A DNA stretch of 64,000 bases, taken from assembly GCF_905220365.1 (NCBI RefSeq), contig NC_061143.1, positions 5,208,001 to 5,272,000 on the forward strand, given 5' to 3'. Positions within the stretch are counted from its first letter, which is position 1. The number at the start of each line of letters is the position of its first letter. Shown piece by piece: positions 44,964 to 56,529 of the stretch. The notes under the pieces are model-generated. The model had not been told where the DNA came from and did no database searches. It saw nothing but the letters and a program-made list of their open reading frames with translations. Both the position numbers and the translations under genes were made by a program. The DNA comes from Vanessa cardui. Taxonomy: Eukaryota > Arthropoda > Insecta > Lepidoptera > Nymphalidae.

Positions 44964-45728
44964 TAGGGAATGCAGTCCCGACTCGAGATCGTAAATTTGA
45001 GATCCCGTGGGATTAAAAATATCAATCCTGCGATATCCCGAAATTTTCGGGATCTCGTCTAGGTTAAAAAAAATCACATGATTGAATACGATGAAAACTG
45101 CTTGTTTGTGATAGTGATGTTAATTAAAACAAAATATTATTTGAAAGAAAACAAAAGCGTTTATCCTTTAATATTATGAGATTAGTAATTAAGTTTTACT
45201 AACAACATTATAATCAAAACAAAAATAGGAACCTTGAGCTACAAGGACATTAAAAAATAGTTACGAGTGATTTTTAAAATAACTTCTTAAAAAACAATTG
45301 GAAAGTCTCGTCGTCTTTCCGTTACTCCAAATCATCTTAATATTTTTTTGGATTTTTCAAATATAATGCAGTTACCTCCATGTGGCGCTCAGTGATACAA
45401 TTCCTCATTGAAGAGACCAACGTTTTTGAGAGAGGAGTTTTCAGGTATTGTAGCTAATCATGAAACGCCACGTTTTTTCAGCCCTAACTTAATCTGTATT
45501 GACGGCATAGTACCTAAACAGCCAATTTCACTGGCTGAAATGTATTCTACAAATCGATAAGGACAGCATGTTCTTCATCCGTGAAAAAGCGTCCAGAGCG
45601 GATGAGCGTAGCATCGCTGACCATTGCCGCCCAATCCCGTCAATCTCGAACGGGATCTTGTCATATTATGCTTCGGGATTGATCCCGAAATTACACGGGA
45701 ACTCGCGAGATCGGGATTGCATTCCCTA
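44964..45728. mobile_element. Non-autonomous hAT-type transposon
   Basis: The 18-bp ends TAGGGAATGCAGTCCCGA (left) and TCGGGATTGCATTCCCTA (right) are inverted copies with one mismatch. They are flanked by GCTGCGAG (44956-44963) and GCTGTGAG (45729-45736), an 8-bp target duplication with one change; 8 bp is the hAT length. At 765 bp with no long open frame it cannot encode a transposase. It sits at the 3' end of an old family S SINE and is therefore younger than it. Confidence 0.85.
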
Positions 45729-45736
45729 GCTGTGAG

Positions 45737-46602
45737 TCATAATTGGTTTGTTTAATTTATGGACATAATGTACCAATAAATTGTATATTTTTTGGGTTCA
45801 CACTTTTATTTCACTTATACTTTAAGGATTGAAATACAGACGATAGGAGAGGAACTACGCCCATTTTGCAATAAAAATTCAAGATAGTTTTCCCAAACGG
45901 TTCTGATGACTTTTGGCGAAGACTTTTAGCGACGATTCAATCAAGAGCACCAAATTTTTATTATTTTTCTTAATAAATCAAGTTAATATTCATCAAGGTT
46001 GGAGGTCCCGTTTGTAAGATATAAAAAAATCATATAAATAAAGAAACACATACGATTTACTGAAATAATTAAATTCACAAACATTGACAAATATTTTTTG
46101 TTATATAATATAGTGTGCAAAACAATTTCAATATATGTGCTCAACGTTACTAACATATTAATATGAATAAGAATTAATAATTAATTAAAGATAACGCCTT
46201 ATTTATGTTTTGTATTGATTAATTACTCATGTATTATAAAGTCCAGTGTAACATAATTTATATAATGGAATTTAAAACGTTGTCTTTTATAAAATTAGTA
46301 TAAATTAACAAGGAAATTAAATAACTGTAAATGACTTTCGCGTTTGGACAGCAATTATTTTAATCCCGTTGAACGTAAACAGAATGACCGAGTATAGTGC
46401 AGTTATTTTCAAATTTAGTTAATTTAACTGTTTTTAATATATTTATTTACTCGCATGAAAATTTTATTATGTCCTTTAAAAGGATAATGCAATTTTATCT
46501 GATCATGATGTTAAGCTTTAGTAGCTACGATGAAATAAGTTTACAAATGTCACGTGGACAATTCATCTTATTATGCTCCGTTTTCAATGATCCTTTCGGC
46601 TT
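45737..46602. other. Unassigned sequence
   Basis: No repeat or coding signal recognised. Confidence 0.3.
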
Positions 46603-46669
46603 GAGTCGAGATGGCCCAGTGGTTAGAACTCGTGCATCTTAACCGATGATTGCGGTTTCAATCCAACTC
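46603..46669 (+). repeat. Family S SINE, head only
   Basis: GAGTCGAGATGGCCCAGTGG, then CATCTTAACCGATGATTGCG and GTTTCAATCC. It stops after the B box, so it is the tRNA-like head alone. Confidence 0.8.
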
Positions 46670-47445
46670 GTTGGATTTTTTCAGCTTTACTTTACAATAG
46701 TTCTATTTGACGAATATTTAAATCAGTCGAGTTCTTTTCCGAAATTCACAAATAAACCGTGTACAATCAGTTCCAACTAATAAATGTCGTCAGAACGTAA
46801 AATACGATTCGTTTATCGATTTGCGAAATAAAAACTGAAACCCATTGTTTCTTTTTCAATCATAGCGAAGCGGCTTAACGGATACGAATGAATTTTTACG
46901 CCTATACACTTTCCATAGGATTATTTTTACCGTTAGGTGATCAACAAACTAACTGTTCAAATATTTGCTTTTGTGTTCGAAAAAATGTCGCTTGTGTTTT
47001 ATTACTGAATTTTGTTAGTCGATTTAAAAATATCGAAATAAGCCGTTAATCGCTACAAATACAAGCGTTATAATGCAGTTCGGTTCTAGTATAGTATAAA
47101 TCGAAATTTTATTATGTATTAAATATTTCATGAGAGCAAATATCGATTTTCAATCCTGTCATATATCGTGTTACGTTCACTAACGACTTTCGAAATTGTT
47201 TATACAGAATAATCCGCTAGTGAGACTTTAATATTGTAAATATTAATATGTAAGTAGTATCGATCGTAAGCCATCCCTGAAAGTTAGGTTTTAATGTACT
47301 CTGTGATGCTTTCAAAAGGATCGAACACGACTTAACTGTACCGAAAAACACGACGAATAAGAAACAACTTGTAAATCTGCGGTCACACGTGCGAGCCAAG
47401 CGACTACTGTATCTTCTTGTATACTTTATTTAACATACACTACAC
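46670..47445. other. Unassigned sequence
   Basis: AT-rich; no family or coding signal recognised. Confidence 0.3.
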
Positions 47446-47456
47446 ACACATATGTA

Positions 47457-47692
47457 TGACCTCCATGGTCGAGTGGTGTGTACACCGGTTTTCATGGGTA
47501 CGCTACTCTGAGGTCCCGGGTTCGATTCCCGGCCGAGTCGATGTAGATTACCATTAGTTTTCTATGTTGTCTTGGGTCTGGGTGTTTGTGGTACCGTCGT
47601 TACTTCTGATTTCCATAACACAAGTGCTTCAGCTACTTACATTGGGATCAGAGTAATGTATGTGATGTTGTCTCATATTTATTATTATTATT
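47457..47692 (+). mobile_element. Second tRNA-derived SINE family, complete, with target duplication
   Basis: The tRNA-like head reads CTCCATGGTCGAGTGGTGTG and has a good B box, GGGTTCGATTCCC. The body continues TGTTGTCTTGGGTCTGGGTG, GTACCGTCGTTACTTCTGAT and TACATTGGGATCAGAGTAAT to an ATTATT tail. ACACATATGTA at 47446-47456 and 47693-47703 is an 11-bp target duplication. This head is not a functional tRNA: the anticodon arm region does not fold and it leads into the SINE body. Confidence 0.9.
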
Positions 47693-47700
47693 ACACATAT

Positions 47701-47815
47701 GTAGTCAGAGTAAGAAAACCTTCGTCAGTTTTCAAATTCATTTCTTTATCAAGTCTTAAGCTTTTAGTACCTTTTGAATCTAAGCATCAAGTCATTGCGA
47801 TGCTTACCCGACTGC
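47701..47815 (+). repeat. Tc1/mariner-type MITE, left part
   Basis: GTCAGAGTAAGAAAACCTTC and AGTTTTCAAATTCATTTCTT match the left part of the MITE at 31,949; the right end is missing. The SINE to its left inserted exactly at its edge. Confidence 0.7.
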
Positions 47816-48004
47816 AGATACACACGTGTGTGTAACTTATAATTAATTTTGTAACAGAATAAATTAACGTCATTGTCGAGTTGAGTTGATTCTGACTATA
47901 TGATATAAAAATATTTGATCAGCCATTAAATTACTGAAATAGTTTTCTTTATAATATAGATATTTTTTATGAAATATTATGAACTATAAACATTTAAAGA
48001 AATT

Positions 48005-48136
48005 GCACGTGTGGCAGAATTTCGATGAAATTAGACACGTGCAGGTTTCCTCACGATGTTTTTCTTCAGTGCCGAGCACGAGATGAATTATAAACACAAA
48101 TTAAGCATATATAAATATAGGGCCATTTCGGCTCGA
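48005..48136 (-). repeat. Family S SINE, central part and head remnant
   Basis: CACGTGTGGCAGAATTTCGA, AGGTTTCCTCACGATGTTTT and GCCGAGCACGAGATGAATTA are intact, then a jump to GGGCCATTTCGGCTCG deletes most of the head. Confidence 0.8.
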
Positions 48137-49084
48137 CAAATTAAAAAAAAAATCTAAAATAGTAATTTTATTTTTGAATTTTAAACTCGTTAGTCCTTTG
48201 TCTGAAATCTTAGTGTTAGTCATTTAGATAGGTTTATATTAAATATAATTATGAGAAATAACAATGGTTTGTAAAAGATTACTCAATTTTAATCTTCAGA
48301 TTATATCACGATCCATTGCATACTAATCAAAATAAATGTAATGTAATATAACATTATCCTTGCTTCAAAGCTTTATAAAACTTTTAATACAGCTCTGAAA
48401 CTTTTCCATACACATTGTTATCGAACTATTCTAAAAGGAAAATGTCACAACATATTATTACCAAGCCCAATAAAACTCGAGGAAATCGTGTACAAACACG
48501 AGTATCGATGGCAAATGCACTCTTAAATCCGTTTCCAGTGGTTTTCCACTCTGTGTATAAAGCTATCATATCAAAGCTTTACTTAGGGGAGGTCTCGGGG
48601 AAAGTAAGCGTATAACGCAGACTTGCGACGCTAAGCCGAGTTAGCACAGAGTTATTTTACCGTATAGATGCAGCTTGGATGAGGTGACGCGAATCACTCG
48701 GAGCGTTAAACAATAATGTGTCTTTGACACATATAAATAAGGCTTAATATGTATTAGCACTATAAGTTCTTAATAGTTTTTGTATGTGGTATGTATTGAT
48801 AGGTTTGGTATAAGGGTTAAGCTCGTAGTAAGATCTTTAAGTGGCTAATTATTTTCTTCCGCGGTATTGTCTTAATGATGTTATATGTTAAGAAATTATT
48901 TTGTTATGTACAGATATTATAAAAAAAAACTTAACGTTTTGAGGACATTGGAGGTTTTTTTATGTATGATTTTTTGTATAGGTACGTATGTACGTACGTA
49001 TATACGTATGATGAACCAATAAATATATAAATTTAAAAATCGATGTCATGAATTTCGCAGGATAAAAATAAAATGTGTTTTATG
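48137..49084. other. Unassigned; GC-richer patch and ACGT microsatellite
   Basis: A less AT-rich patch spans 48,590-48,720 (GCGACGCTAAGCCGAGTTAG). A GTAC/GTAT microsatellite lies at 48,982-49,009. A 66-codon frame at 48,415-48,615 resembles no family. Confidence 0.3.
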
Positions 49085-49290
49085 TAAAGTAAAGTAACAG
49101 CCTGTAAATGTCCCACTGCTGGGATAAGGCCTCCCCTTCCATTAAGGAGAGGGTTTGGAACATATTCCACCACGCTATTCCAATGCGGGTTGGTGAATGC
49201 ACATGTGGCAGAATTTGTGTCATCATCGATCATGTGGATGAAATTAGACACATGCAGGTTTCCTCATATTTTTTTCCTTCACCGCCGAAA
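49085..49290 (-). repeat. Family S SINE, head missing, (ACTTT)n tail
   Basis: Tail AAAGTAAAGTAACAG (plus strand), complete 3' half, then a small insertion GTGTCATCATCGATCATGTG in the middle. It ends at CACCGCCGAAAA, abutting a LINE-J end. Confidence 0.82.
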
Positions 49291-49299
49291 AAAGGCATA

Positions 49300-49575
49300 T
49301 TAATCCATACAAAATGTATAGATGATAAAAAAGCGTGGAGTAAATAACTGTTGACTTCCAAGCAGGATATATTAATTTAAATAATTGGATTAACTAAAAT
49401 GACTTTGTATTTTTTAAATGTTGAAAAAGAGTAATTACTGAGTTTCTTGCCGGTTCTTCTTGGTAGAATCTACTATCCGAACCAGTGGTAGCTTCACTTA
49501 ATTGTAAAATAACAATTCAAAAGTGCTTGTAAAAGCCTACTTGAATAAAGTTTATTTGATTAAGATTTTTTGATT
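49300..49575 (+). repeat. LINE-J 3' end
   Basis: GATGATAAAAAAGCGTGGAG encodes DDKKAWSK followed by a TAA stop; the 3' UTR runs through GAGTTTCTTGCCGGTTCTTC and AAGCCTACTTGAATAAAGTT to the A-rich end. This copy shows the coding end of the family best. Confidence 0.8.
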
Positions 49576-50149
49576 TTGAATGCCATTATAACTGTCATTT
49601 TTTTGGTGATATACTATTCGTGAAATGATACAGATATAAACGACCACACAACCATCTACAACCAATAAAACTATGGAAAGAAAAAAATATAAATATAATA
49701 TCTGATCACTAAAACGTCTACAAATCTAAATATTGAACCCGAACATACTTTCAAATATTGCAAATAGTACTTTTGTGAATAATTAAAATCGACAGCACAA
49801 AATAGTTTTTATCGCATACAAAGCGACTCGCTAAGTTTAAATTAAAACGATTCAAATAAATGTAACGCAGACAACGCTATTTATATTTACTTAACGGAAT
49901 CAAAATAATCGCAGTCCAAACGCGTAGCGCATAAATTACAACAGTTATTTAATTTCCCTTGAATATATAATAAATAAGTAATGTTTGCGTGCAATAAATT
50001 GATGAGTTTCATTTATATTGCCGTTAAATGCCCATTGAGGCATGCGTTATGAGACTCTCTATTTTTATTCTCTTATATAGCATTTATTTCCTGCAATTGT
50101 TTTTAATGGTAAAGTAAGTTTAATAAAGTTTATTTTATAAGTGTGAGTA
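49576..50149. other. Unassigned sequence
   Basis: 49,790-50,060 contains several ATAAAT and CGCA words and a slightly less AT-rich composition; no gene is called. Confidence 0.3.
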
Positions 50150-50295
50150 CTTCTAGCAAGCTAGGTATCATTTAGACGATATTCTATCGCCAAAAAGCAA
50201 TTCTTAATATTATTGTGTTTCGGCTTTAAGGTTGTGTTAACCAGTTAACTACATATGAGGGACATATGTGCTGCTACCCAGCGTTGAAGGGGCCA
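50150..50295 (+). repeat. Family B repeat, degenerate
   Basis: GATATTCTATCGCCAAAAAG, GTGTTTCGGCTTTAAGG and CATATGAGGGACATATG align in order with the middle of family B. Confidence 0.45.
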
Positions 50296-50330
50296 GAATA
50301 AACTCTTTTGTAAGACGGTGTATTTTGATA

Positions 50331-50614
50331 CAACAACATCAACCTGTAAATTTCTTACTGCTAAGTTAAGGCCTCCTCTCCCATTGAGGAGAAGGTTCGG
50401 AACATATACCACCATGCTGATTCAATGTGGGTTGGTGAAATACACATGTGATAGAATTTATTTTTGAAATTAGTCACACGATGTTTACCTTCACCGCCGA
50501 GCACGAGATGAAATAAACACAAATTAAGCGCATGAATATTCAGTGGTGTCTGCCTGGGATTGAACCTGCGATCATCGGTTAAGATGAACGCGTTCTAACC
50601 ACTGCTCTCGGCTC
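50331..50614 (-). mobile_element. Family S SINE, full length, (GTT)-type tail, 11-bp duplication
   Basis: GTATTTTGATA occurs at 50320-50330 and 50615-50625. The tail is CAACAACATCAACCTG on the plus strand and the head, on the right, ends at GCTCTCGGCTC with a few bases lost (complement of GTTCTAACCACTG intact). Confidence 0.9.
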
Positions 50615-50821
50615 GTATTTTGATAACGATTTAATATTTCTACTAAGGTACTAATAAAGTCTGTTTAAGACAAATCTCTATTAATAAGCACACTAGTTTC
50701 CGATGTTTAGCTCTCTAGTCAGGGTGAGTATGAAATTTCGATTTATACATCACGTATCTCGTCTCGTCATCTCCCGGCGATTCGTTGCATCGAACTTTCA
50801 TTTATATTTTAAACTTAACGC

Positions 50822-51035
50822 GAACTAATCGAGTAGTGTTTATACCGGTCTACATAGAACGCCACTCCGAGCTCCCGTGTTCGATTCCCGATCGAGTCGA
50901 TGTAGAAACAGCTCATTTTACGTTGTCTTGACTCTGGTTGTTTTAGGTACCGTCGTTACTTCTGATTTTCCATATTGAAAGTTCTTTAGCTTCTTACATT
51001 GGGATCAGAGTAATGTTGTCCAATATTTATTTATT
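50822..51035 (+). repeat. Second tRNA-derived SINE family, older copy
   Basis: Same order as 47,457: AATCGAGTAGTGTTTATACC, B box GTGTTCGATTCCC, GTACCGTCGTTACTTCTGAT, TACATTGGGATCAGAGTAAT and a TTTATTTATTT tail. The first bases of the head are lost. Confidence 0.85.
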
Positions 51036-51804
51036 TACAAAAAAAAGTATTCCCGGTTTAAAACTCCGAGATTAAATCTGTAGTTTGTACAACAAATTTT
51101 CGTAAGACAACAGTTTCGAGAAGTATCACTGACAGTTACTATTAACAAGTTATTTTCGCTTTATACGAAATTTACGACTATTACACTGACTTTCACCCCA
51201 AAATTTACCGCATGAAAAGTGTAAAAAAATTAGTCCTTCCCCGGAACTCACTCTATAACAAACAAATCAAAACAGTGATTGAGATAGTTGTATAGGACAA
51301 ACGTCGTGCTTTGTTCCATAGCTTAAACATGACATTTTGGCACCCAAAAAGCAGCTTACATAGCATCATAAACAAACAAAATAAGTTAATAAAATAATTT
51401 AAAATAATTCTCATCCAACGAATTATTGTAAATTACAGTAAATAATTCAAAATGTGGGCATACCAAAAAAACTAGGTTGTGTTATGTACAATCTTGCAGT
51501 CCCAATTATGGGTAATTAACAATATTAAAAAAATCTATTTTAAGGATTTCATTTTATCCAACATTTTCAACTACTGGTAAATCAATTGTAAACAACTCTA
51601 TAATACACCCAATCCGCGTATTGCAATAGAAAACACACGATTTTATTTTATTTCTATACTAATTTATTTTATTGCTGAAATAAAATAAAAGCCAAACCAA
51701 AATTCACATCGAAAGCGGATATTTTTTGAAAAAGAGTTAATAATCGTGCTGTTGGGGATTTTCGGATATCTATGTTATGATGGTGCGATAGATATACAAT
51801 TATC
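51036..51804. other. Unassigned sequence
   Basis: No repeat or coding signal recognised. Confidence 0.3.
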
Positions 51805-52145
51805 AATCAGATCAAATCAAAATAAACTTTATTCAAGTAGGCTTTTACAAGCACTTTTGAATCGTCCTTTTACAATTAAGTGAAACTACCACCGGTTCGG
51901 AAAGTAGATTCTAACGAGAAGAACCGGTAAGAAACTAAATAGTTACTATTTTTCACATTTAAAAAATACAAAGTCATGTCAGTTAATACAATTATTTAAA
52001 TTAATATTATCCTGCTAGGAAATCAACAGGTCATCTATAAAATCTTGTATCGAATAATATGCTTTTTTTACCAATGTATTTTTTTACAAAAGATTTGAAT
52101 TTACGAAACGGCAAAGTTAAAAATGTCTGCGGAATTCTATTATTC
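51805..52145 (-). repeat. LINE-J 3' end
   Basis: AAATCAAAATAAACTTTATT and CAAGTAGGCTTTTACAAGCA begin the 3' UTR in reverse; GAAGAACCGGTAAGAAACTA, then CTATAAAATCTTGTATCGAA and CAAAGTTAAAAATGTCTGCG are C-terminal codons in reverse. The copy stops at GGAATTCTATTATT. Confidence 0.8.
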
Positions 52146-52619
52146 GATTATAATATACAATAAACAGTAATTAGATACAAAACACTTGACATCCTTTATT
52201 CAAAACAGACATATTAATAACTTATTGATAGAAAACATAAAAACTACCCTCGGGTCAAAAGATAAGGACTTGATACAAGAAACTCAGATTTAAACTTTCA
52301 AAGAGAAACATTTTCGTCAAAGACATTCGCTTATGACCCTAAAATATCGTTAATATAATGATTCAAATTGTTATACCCTCAATATAACAGTTTAAAACTT
52401 TCAAATACGAGTAATTCCATATTTTACGGCACACAAATAACATTCATGAATGCAAGTTTGTTTTAAGAAACTTTTAAAAGCAAAGAACTTATTCTCGATG
52501 TCCTGAAAAGTTGGAATCTGTTGTTGCTTTCATGAGTTTCGATGTCGTTTAATAGTAAATGATTTTGATATATTTAGGAATGTCTTACAATAGTTCTAGT
52601 CTCTCGAACATATTTTAAA
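52146..52619. other. Unassigned sequence
   Basis: No repeat or coding signal recognised. Confidence 0.3.
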
Positions 52620-52796
52620 CTAGTGGTTGCCGGCGGCTGTGCTGTGCGTTTTTTGGGATTGTCAGGTATTTGACATAAAAATAGTAACCAACGTTTCCTC
52701 TTGAGTTTAAGCTTGTTTTATACGAATTTTCATCAAATTTTGGTCATGAAAAGGCAACTAACAGACATACATCAACTTGATCGTTTTGAAATTTTA
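52620..52796 (-). repeat. Helitron-type element, diverged
   Basis: CTAG at 52620-52623, then TGGTTGCCGGCGGCTGTGC; to the right GAATTTTCATCAAATTTTGG and a degraded ACAGACATACATCAACTT stretch. The 5' tip is lost. Confidence 0.5.
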
Positions 52797-52833
52797 CAAT
52801 GGAAATTTATTATGCCTTAAATCAAAAGATAAT

Positions 52834-52870
52834 TTCAAGTAGGCTTTTGCAAGAACCTTTGAATACGCTA
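52834..52870 (-). repeat. LINE-J 3' tip
   Basis: TTTCAAGTAGGCTTTTGCAAG and CCTTTGAATAC match only the first bases of the reversed 3' UTR. Confidence 0.5.
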
Positions 52871-54222
52871 CATAATTCTATGTGTTTTTAAAATTCTAAT
52901 TTTGATGAAAATTTTCCTAAGTTTCTGTTCCAATGCAAACTAGATTTATGTTATTCTACGCGTGTAAACCAGCGCTAGCTCAAAACCAAATATATGATGT
53001 ATCCAAAAATTCTTATACATATTATAAGACCAAACATTTATTTTCTTAACTTGACCGTTAGCATTATACGTATTTCAATTTGAGGGCAAATACAAGACCG
53101 AATTATTTTAAAACAGTGGAAATGTAACACACCATAAGAAAAGTTTCTAGGTCCGTTTGAACATAAAGTGTATCATGCGACGCACATCGTTTATGCTTAG
53201 AGTCCATTTACCTTGCTTTTGTTCAAGGTTGTCCAAAACTATAATAATAATAATTTTCCTTTCTCGTATTCTCCATATAGTGAAATATCTTGGTGTATAA
53301 ATAACCATATATTGTATTAAGAATAGCCCGAACGAACCAGCCCTCCTTTTTTGTTTATATTTAAGGACTTCATGTTAATAATTATTATGATTAAAAAACA
53401 TTTGTTTACATAAGAATTGTTAATACTAAGGACTTAAGAGTTTAACAAATATTAAACTTGTATTATTTGATTTATATTTTAAGTATTTCAATGCCTGATG
53501 TATTTTTAGCTCCCAATTATTAATTAACTTTAACAAATCTTTATGTTTTTATTATTCGTTTACTGTATATTTAAACAAATTGCATATAAAATAAGGTATA
53601 GAACAAAAGGTCTTAGAGATCTTAGGGATTTCATTCGCTCACATTTTTAAAATAAAGTTTTTTTTTTCAAATTTGGCAGCCCTACATCTATTACTGGGCC
53701 ATTGACGAAATAGCGGTGCCTTGCTTTGCTAATGGAAAGAGGAAATAATTCGTAAATAGTGCTTACTTTTTCTCATTTTCTTATGCTAAGGAATACCTGC
53801 TGAAGTAAGATATGCTATTTCAAGGCTTTTAGTGAACGACCTACATACGCAACTCGGAAAATAATGCAATCGAGAAAGTATGGGCACGTCTGGAAACCTA
53901 AAATAGAAGTTTTAGTTCTTAAAATATTTTATTTTTTTATTTACTTGATAGGAAGGTTTTGTGCGAGCTAATCTGGGTAAGTAAAACCTATTCACCAGAA
54001 ATTAAACCGCAAAACAACAATTACATGTCTACATACATTGAAATTATGATCGAATTTTATATTGACATTTAAATTGTGTGAAAAAAAAATTAAAACTTTA
54101 TAGTCAATCTTTTTGGGCCTTTATTAAATAAAATACTAATATGGTACGGTGTAATAGATTTTAAGCTAATAACTGATATTACATAATACAAAAAATTGGA
54201 AAATTAAGAAATACGAGTTGAT
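52871..54222. other. Mostly unassigned; two small repeat pieces
   Basis: At 53,325-53,350 CCCGAACGAACCAGCCCTCC is a reversed LINE-D word, followed at about 53,362 by AGGACTTCATGTTAATAATT as in the LINE-D flank. At 53,949-54,023 GGAAGGTTTTGTGCGAGCTA and GGGTAAGTAAAACC is a degenerate family B start. Confidence 0.35.
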
Positions 54223-54316
54223 GGATAAAACATGTTTCAGAATTTCTTTGAAAATAGACACATGCAGGTTTCCTCACGATGTTTTTCTTTACCGCCGAGC
54301 ACGAGACGAATTACTA
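54223..54316 (-). repeat. Family S SINE, central fragment
   Basis: GACACATGCAGGTTTCCTCA, CGATGTTTTTCTTTACCGCC and GAGCACGAGACGAATTA are kept; both ends are missing. Confidence 0.75.
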
Positions 54317-54724
54317 GCTCGTAATCAACACTATCGAAAAAATTAAACATATTTTTTTGTGGATTGATACCGTCGAATTTACCGCTATTATTTAACGTTT
54401 TAGCTTTACATATAGTTGTAATTTTTCCACGTTCACTACAATCATTTCAGTAAATGCATTTTCGCTTCATTAAGCCCGTAACCACAGGAGCATAACGTTC
54501 AATTAACGAATCGAAATGTATCGTCATGCATTACAGTAAATACGGCAGAGACTTTACGTGATTTTAAAATAGATATGATATTTTTTGTCATCTTTGCCTT
54601 GTCATACTAATATTGTGATGAGATCAAATTTGTTTGCTTGTAGGTGCTACTGTGACTAATGATCCGTTTCATAAATGTTTTCACTGGTATTTATTCGTAT
54701 CATATCATTTTCTTTATTAATAAA
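54317..54724. other. Unassigned; short Helitron-type 5' tip
   Basis: At about 54,604-54,620 TCATACTAATATTGTGATG resembles a Helitron-type 5' tip. Otherwise nothing is recognised. Confidence 0.3.
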
Positions 54725-54944
54725 CTAGTGACCCGCCCGTGCTTCGCATGGGTGCAATACTGGTACTAAATTTAGTAATTAAAACTTATTTACGACATTA
54801 GACACTTCTAAAATAATCAGTGTTCTCTCGAATTACTCTATCTATTAAAAAAAACCGCATCAAAATCCGTTGCGTAATTTTAATGATCTAAGCATATATA
54901 TGGACAGACAGCGGTAAGTGACTTTGTTTTTTATTATGTAATGA
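54725..54944 (-). mobile_element. Complete small Helitron-type element (220 bp)
   Basis: Minus strand starts TCATTACATAATAAAAAACA after host A at 54944 and ends CTAG at 54725 before host T. Shorter than its relative at 40,919 because of internal deletions; shares CGCATCAAAATCCGTTGCGT. Confidence 0.78.
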
Positions 54945-55055
54945 TTGCATCCGTGCAAAATCATTTGGGTCTCTACCTTGGAATAAAATAAAAGTGTTTA
55001 TTTTTATATATTTGTAACTGATTTTGTTGCATCCGCTTTAATTGACTTTTAATGT

Positions 55056-55262
55056 CACTTGGTGGTAGAACTTCATGCAAGCCCCGTTTGGAAACTTATT
55101 ATATTGTACCACCAAACAGTAAGGCTTATGTAGACTGGTCGTATTCTTTTTGGAAGGTTGGGATAGCAAATATTATTACAGGTACAAGGGACTTAATATC
55201 CTAGTTCCCAAGGTTGTCGATGCATGGACAGTGGTGCCCACGTACCATTTGGTTCTGCACAG
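55056..55262 (+). repeat. Family B repeat, degenerate
   Basis: ACTTGGTGGTAGAACTTCAT and GCAAGCCCCGTTTGG, later GGTACAAGGGACTTAATATC and AGTTCCCAAGGTTG; central part strongly changed. Confidence 0.6.
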
Positions 55263-55374
55263 AACAGTGCCACTATCTTTTAAAAAAATGCATTTATTTT
55301 GTTATGTGTCATTTACCAGAGAAGCTTTTGAATAGTTTTATGAACATACGAGTGTCGTTAAAAAAATAATTTTT

Positions 55375-55442
55375 ATCGACACAAAATTTGAACCCGGGAC
55401 ATCAGCATCAGCGGCTGCCTTAACTAAACCAACGAGGTGCTC
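55375..55442 (-). repeat. tRNA-like SINE head, degenerate
   Basis: On the minus strand: GCACCTCGTTGGTTTAGTTA, then TGTCCCGGGTTCAAATTTTG. These are A-box-like and B-box-like words about 45 bp apart. Different from both SINE families above; no body is recognised. Confidence 0.45.
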
Positions 55443-56416
55443 ATTCGAACCACAGTATTCTAAATTCAAAATACATAACGAAAACATCCTCCAATGACAT
55501 TTAATATCGCAATTAACGTTTCAAAAGAATTAAAGTGTTATCGATATGGTGAATCGACACGATTTCTTTCTCTACTGGGAATAATTTTTATTAAATACGC
55601 TACACTTTAAATTGTAAATTTTCATCTATCATTTTTATTTACATCAGATAAATCATATATGAATGATAAAATCGTTTATTATTAAAATTAAATTTAAATC
55701 GCCTGCTAATTTCGAGGATAAATTTCGCAAGTGAATCTAAACCAGTAATTAATTGAGCTTGATTTTAACACACACTAAGAAAATAGTAATTCCTTATCAC
55801 TGACCATCAAGATCTTCCTGACTAGTTTGATCCCTTTGCGTGGAGATATTAAATCAATACATCTCCTATCGAATTTTGCTTTTCAATTTTAAAGGGTTTG
55901 AACTCAGAACCATCAGTATAGATTCCCGTCTTATAACTACAGGTCACAAGAACGCACTATCTTTTAAAAAAAAACTCATGTCCATAACAAAAAATTATCT
56001 TTTTCTACATCTTGCGGGTTAATCTCATAATATTTCTTTCTTAAAAATATATTTCCCTACGAAAATATGTTGAAATTCAAAGCAAATATACCTTTCCCGT
56101 GTAATTTCCGCTTGCCATTTTGAAGTATTTGTAGTCGAATTTTCCAAACGATTCAGTTATCAAATACTGCTTCTTTATATGTGTGGTGTAAGACGACCGT
56201 TATTCATACAATTTCTTTAGCGGATGTCTATTTAAACAACTATCCTACTCTTTCTTTCATCATTTAATTTACATTTAAAAGAAGAAGACGGCATTGTTTT
56301 AACTAATCACCATACACGGACGGTGAAGATGCTTTATAAGTATGAAATTATATTCATCATGAGGACATAATTATTGATGTAGAGACATGATTCTTGATGT
56401 AAAGAATGATTTAAAA
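55443..56416. other. Unassigned sequence
   Basis: No repeat or coding signal recognised. Confidence 0.3.
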
Positions 56417-56529
56417 AACACCTGATCTAATTGCCTCAACTGGTAATAGGACTCTTTCGTCTTTTGTCAAAAAGATAGGAATTGTGTTTCAACGGGCTGC
56501 TACTGGCTGCTAGCATTTGCCACAATTCC
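56417..56529 (+). repeat. LINE-D fragment, old copy
   Basis: TTGCCTCAACTGGTAATAGG, TCGTCTTTTGTCAAAAAGAT and GGCTGCTAGCATTTGCCACA follow the order of 4,042 with changes. Confidence 0.5.

Noticed and set aside
45100..45640. A decayed hAT transposase inside the element at 44,964
   Set aside because: Short peptides on the minus strand hinted at it, but no conserved hAT motif could be found.
47457..47545. A possible tRNA gene (good B box)
   Set aside because: The region runs into a shared SINE body with target duplication, a second copy exists at 50,822, and the anticodon arm does not fold.
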